A stretch of 64,000 nucleotides of DNA from Pseudobacter sp. (GTDB lineage: Bacteria; Bacteroidota; Bacteroidia; Chitinophagales; Chitinophagaceae): positions 112,445-176,444 of the forward strand of contig JAFIGX010000010.1 of the NCBI GenBank assembly GCA_017849455.1, read 5' to 3'. The first letter of the stretch is position 1. Every line of letters begins with the position of its first letter. The position numbers and the translations under genes were made by a program. This document shows positions 61,995-64,000 of this stretch, one piece after another. The notes below the pieces were generated by a model. It saw only the letters and a list, made by a program, of their open reading frames with translations. It did not search any database and was not told the origin of the DNA.

Positions 61995-62092
61995 GGTATG
62001 ATGTCTGAAGTCGGAGGTCTGAGGTTCGAAATAATGTAAAAACCCAATCTGAGGGTACTTCAGACCTCCGACTTCAGACATCATACTTCATT
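61990..62092. repeat. heptamer-arm inverted repeat, family C, copy 3
   Basis: 35-base arms (61990-62024, 62058-62092) with only two mismatches; heptamers ATGAGGT, ATGATGT, CTGAAGT, CGGAGGT, CTGAGGT. The loop contains CGAAATAATGTAAAAACCC and GGGTACTTC, shared with copy 2. It supplies the stop codon of the phosphorylase gene. Confidence 0.93.
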
Positions 62093-62145
62093 ATGTAATT
62101 CCCCTGTTTCCTGCATCTTCCCTTCATACACCAAATCTTCCACGT

Positions 62146-63978
62146 ATGAAGCAGCTATCCCTTGTTGTCATTTTCGTGTCGGCGATCGCATTCCACTCAT
62201 TCGCCAACGGAGAAAAAAATACAGTGCCCGCTACCCTCAGATCGGCCATCGTCTACAGATCAGGCGCCGAGCTGCAACACACTGCCCGCGCCACTTTGAG
62301 CCAGGGCAACAATGAACTCGTTATCGAAGGGATCAGCAGCAGGGTCGATGAGAACAGTATCCGTGTCGGCAATGATGGAAATATCACAGTGATGTCTGTG
62401 GGGTTCTCCGTAGATCATTTGAAGCCTGTTCAACGATCGCCGCAAGTCAAAAAGCTCGACGATTCCCTCACAGCCGTCAATAAAGCGCTGGCTTCCATCC
62501 AGGTCTCCATCAAGACCAATAATGAACTGCTGGAATTGCTGAAGGCCAATAAGGAGATACGCGGTACGCAAACGGGTCTCAGTGTGGCAGAGCTTACCAA
62601 AATGATGGATTATTACAGGAACAAGACCCTCGAATTACAAAGGGAGAATACCCTGCTGAAAGAAAAAGAATCAGAGCTGCTCGATGATATTTCAGCGCTC
62701 ACGAAACAAATCAAGGAAGAAGAACAGAAGAACACCAAAACAGTAGGCAGGTTGCAACTGCAATTATTTTGCCCTGTTGCCGGCAGTTACAACTTTACGG
62801 TTTCTTATGTTACCCCACTTGCCTCCTGGAGCCCTGCCTATGATCTGCGGGTGGAAAATATTACCCAACCTGTGAAGCTCTCCTACAAGGCCAAACTGGT
62901 ACAAAGCTCCGGGTTCGACTGGAAGAACGTGAAGCTCACGCTCGCCACCTCTATCCCGAACCAGAACAGCAATGCCCCTTCGTTGAAAACCTGGTTCCTG
63001 TCTTATCAATACCCTGCTGCAGCCCTGAATGAACATGCTTCCTTCCTGCAAGGCAGAGTGGCCGGTCTGTCGGCAAGCAGCATCCGGTCTGTCAAAAAAG
63101 CTGAGCTCGAAGAAGTAGTGGTGACGGGTTATAGCGGCTATTCCAACGGGTCGGGTTCCACGACCCCCATGAACATCGATCCACTGTACATAGTGAACGG
63201 AACACCTGTCAGCAAGGCCGAATTCAAAAAGATAGAGAGCAGGGCCATTAAAGATATCAAGGTACTCAAAGACGCAGAAGGTGCTGCTATTTATGGTAGC
63301 AGGGCGAACGCAGGGGCTGTAGTAGTGACCCTCAAAGATGAACTGACCGATTATGTTGCCGTCAACGACAATGAACTGAATGTAACTTTCGAGATCGACC
63401 TCCCTTATGATGTTCCCAACAACGGCAAAGAGCAGAATGTACCACTGAAAGAATACACGGTGCCGGCTTCGTACAAATATTTTACGGCACCGGGTTCCGA
63501 TAAAGACGCATACCTACTCGGCGCAGTAGCCGATTGGGAAAAGCTGAACCTGCTACCGGGAGAGGCCAATATAATTTTTGAAGGCACCTATATCGGCAGA
63601 TCGGCCATCGATCCGGCCTCAACGCTCGATACGCTCAATTTCACGATGGGCCGCGACAAAAGAGTAGTGGTCAAGCGTGAAAAGCTGAAAGATTTCAGTA
63701 GTGTGAAATTCTTAGGGAGTAATAAGAAACAGGTATTCACCTATGAGATCACTGTAAGGAACAATAAGAAAGAGCCCATCCAGATCGAGTTGAAAGATCA
63801 GTATCCCTTATCGACCAATAAGGACATCGAAGTGGAATTGCTGGAATCAGGGAACGCAGTGAATGACGGGGAGAAAGGCATCCTTACCTGGAAAACCGGG
63901 ATCGCGCCCGGCGAATCGAAAAAATTCAGGTTCAGTTATAGTGTGAAGTATCCGAAGGATAAGATGATCAATATCTGA
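62146..63978 (+). CDS. DUF4139 (MuiA-like) protein with TonB-plug-like insertion
   Basis: 610 residues, secreted (signal peptide about 1-21). DUF4140 N-terminal domain (about 28-125), a coiled coil (about 95-200), and a DUF4139 beta domain (about 205-610), as in the mucoidy inhibitor A family. Inserted at about 318-400 is a segment that reads EVVVTGYSG, PLYIVNGTPVS, IKVLKDAEGAAIYGSRANAG, the signature of the plug domain of SusC-type TonB receptors. No barrel follows. Function unknown; domain shuffling is the likely origin. The C-terminus KDKMINI is complete. Confidence 0.85.
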   Translation: MKQLSLVVIFVSAIAFHSFANGEKNTVPATLRSAIVYRSGAELQHTARATLSQGNNELVIEGISSRVDENSIRVGNDGNITVMSVGFSVDHLKPVQRSPQVKKLDDSLTAVNKALASIQVSIKTNNELLELLKANKEIRGTQTGLSVAELTKMMDYYRNKTLELQRENTLLKEKESELLDDISALTKQIKEEEQKNTKTVGRLQLQLFCPVAGSYNFTVSYVTPLASWSPAYDLRVENITQPVKLSYKAKLVQSSGFDWKNVKLTLATSIPNQNSNAPSLKTWFLSYQYPAAALNEHASFLQGRVAGLSASSIRSVKKAELEEVVVTGYSGYSNGSGSTTPMNIDPLYIVNGTPVSKAEFKKIESRAIKDIKVLKDAEGAAIYGSRANAGAVVVTLKDELTDYVAVNDNELNVTFEIDLPYDVPNNGKEQNVPLKEYTVPASYKYFTAPGSDKDAYLLGAVADWEKLNLLPGEANIIFEGTYIGRSAIDPASTLDTLNFTMGRDKRVVVKREKLKDFSSVKFLGSNKKQVFTYEITVRNNKKEPIQIELKDQYPLSTNKDIEVELLESGNAVNDGEKGILTWKTGIAPGESKKFRFSYSVKYPKDKMINI

Positions 63979-64000
63979 TATCTGAACTGGGATTTGTGGG
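63979..64000. other. window edge
   Basis: 22 bases after the stop codon; nothing to annotate. Confidence 0.5.

Overview
The window looks like a chromosomal segment of a Bacteroidota bacterium, most likely family Chitinophagaceae (inference). The signs are: promoters of the Bacteroidota type (TTTG, 19 bases, TAnnTTTG; clear examples at 8281-8311, 12704-12734 and 47773-47803), few Shine-Dalgarno sites, a type IX secretion cargo protein, a TonB-dependent receptor with a carboxypeptidase-like N-terminal domain, many lipoproteins, DUF2807, DUF4382, DUF4403, DUF4954 and DUF6169 proteins, and chitin-type enzymes (GH18, GH20). There is no rRNA, no CRISPR array and no recognisable transposase.

Layout. 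0.1-4 kb: acyl-CoA reductase divergent from a two-cluster ferredoxin, a structured RNA candidate, then ddl, a PASTA protein and a rhodanese. 4-6.6 kb: a TonB-dependent receptor preceded by a TPP riboswitch, so probably a thiamine-related importer. 6.8-9.2 kb: two tandem DUF2807 proteins, a free-standing initiator tRNA and a hicAB toxin-antitoxin pair. 9.5-13 kb: FkbM methyltransferase, era, der, small lipoprotein. 13.2-24.4 kb: T9SS cargo, DUF4954, glmS, S9 peptidase, mgtE, SET protein. 24.5-28.7 kb: an ECF sigma factor, a sigma-linked trans-envelope barrel protein, a CX4CH lipoprotein and a DUF4403 lipoprotein. 28.8-34.4 kb: GH18 chitinase, berberine-bridge-type FAD oxidase, bestrophin-like channel, MtfA and M48 peptidases. 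34.7-36.2 kb: an AT-rich two-gene operon (SMC/OLD-like ATPase plus a small PD-(D/E)XK-like protein), a candidate defence module. 36.3-49.6 kb: aconitase, PspC, AraC regulator, DUF4382 lipoprotein, kdsA, a LytTR two-component pair, lipoproteins, an L-threonine dehydrogenase and a small-ORF/DUF6169 pair. 49.7-64 kb: GH20 hexosaminidase, DUF1080, icd, two Crp/Fnr regulators, an Nramp-UspA fusion with its MntR regulator and operator, a lipoprotein, an alpha-glucan phosphorylase and a DUF4139 (MuiA-like) protein carrying a TonB-plug-like insertion.

The most unusual signal is non-coding. Twelve long inverted repeats sit in gaps between genes. Their arms are built from degenerate tandem units of exactly 7 or 8 nt, and they fall into five sequence families. 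They have near-perfect arms, family-specific loops and variable unit number, and they abut or even supply the stop codons of neighbouring genes. This looks like a dispersed hairpin-element system, and no transposase for it is visible here.
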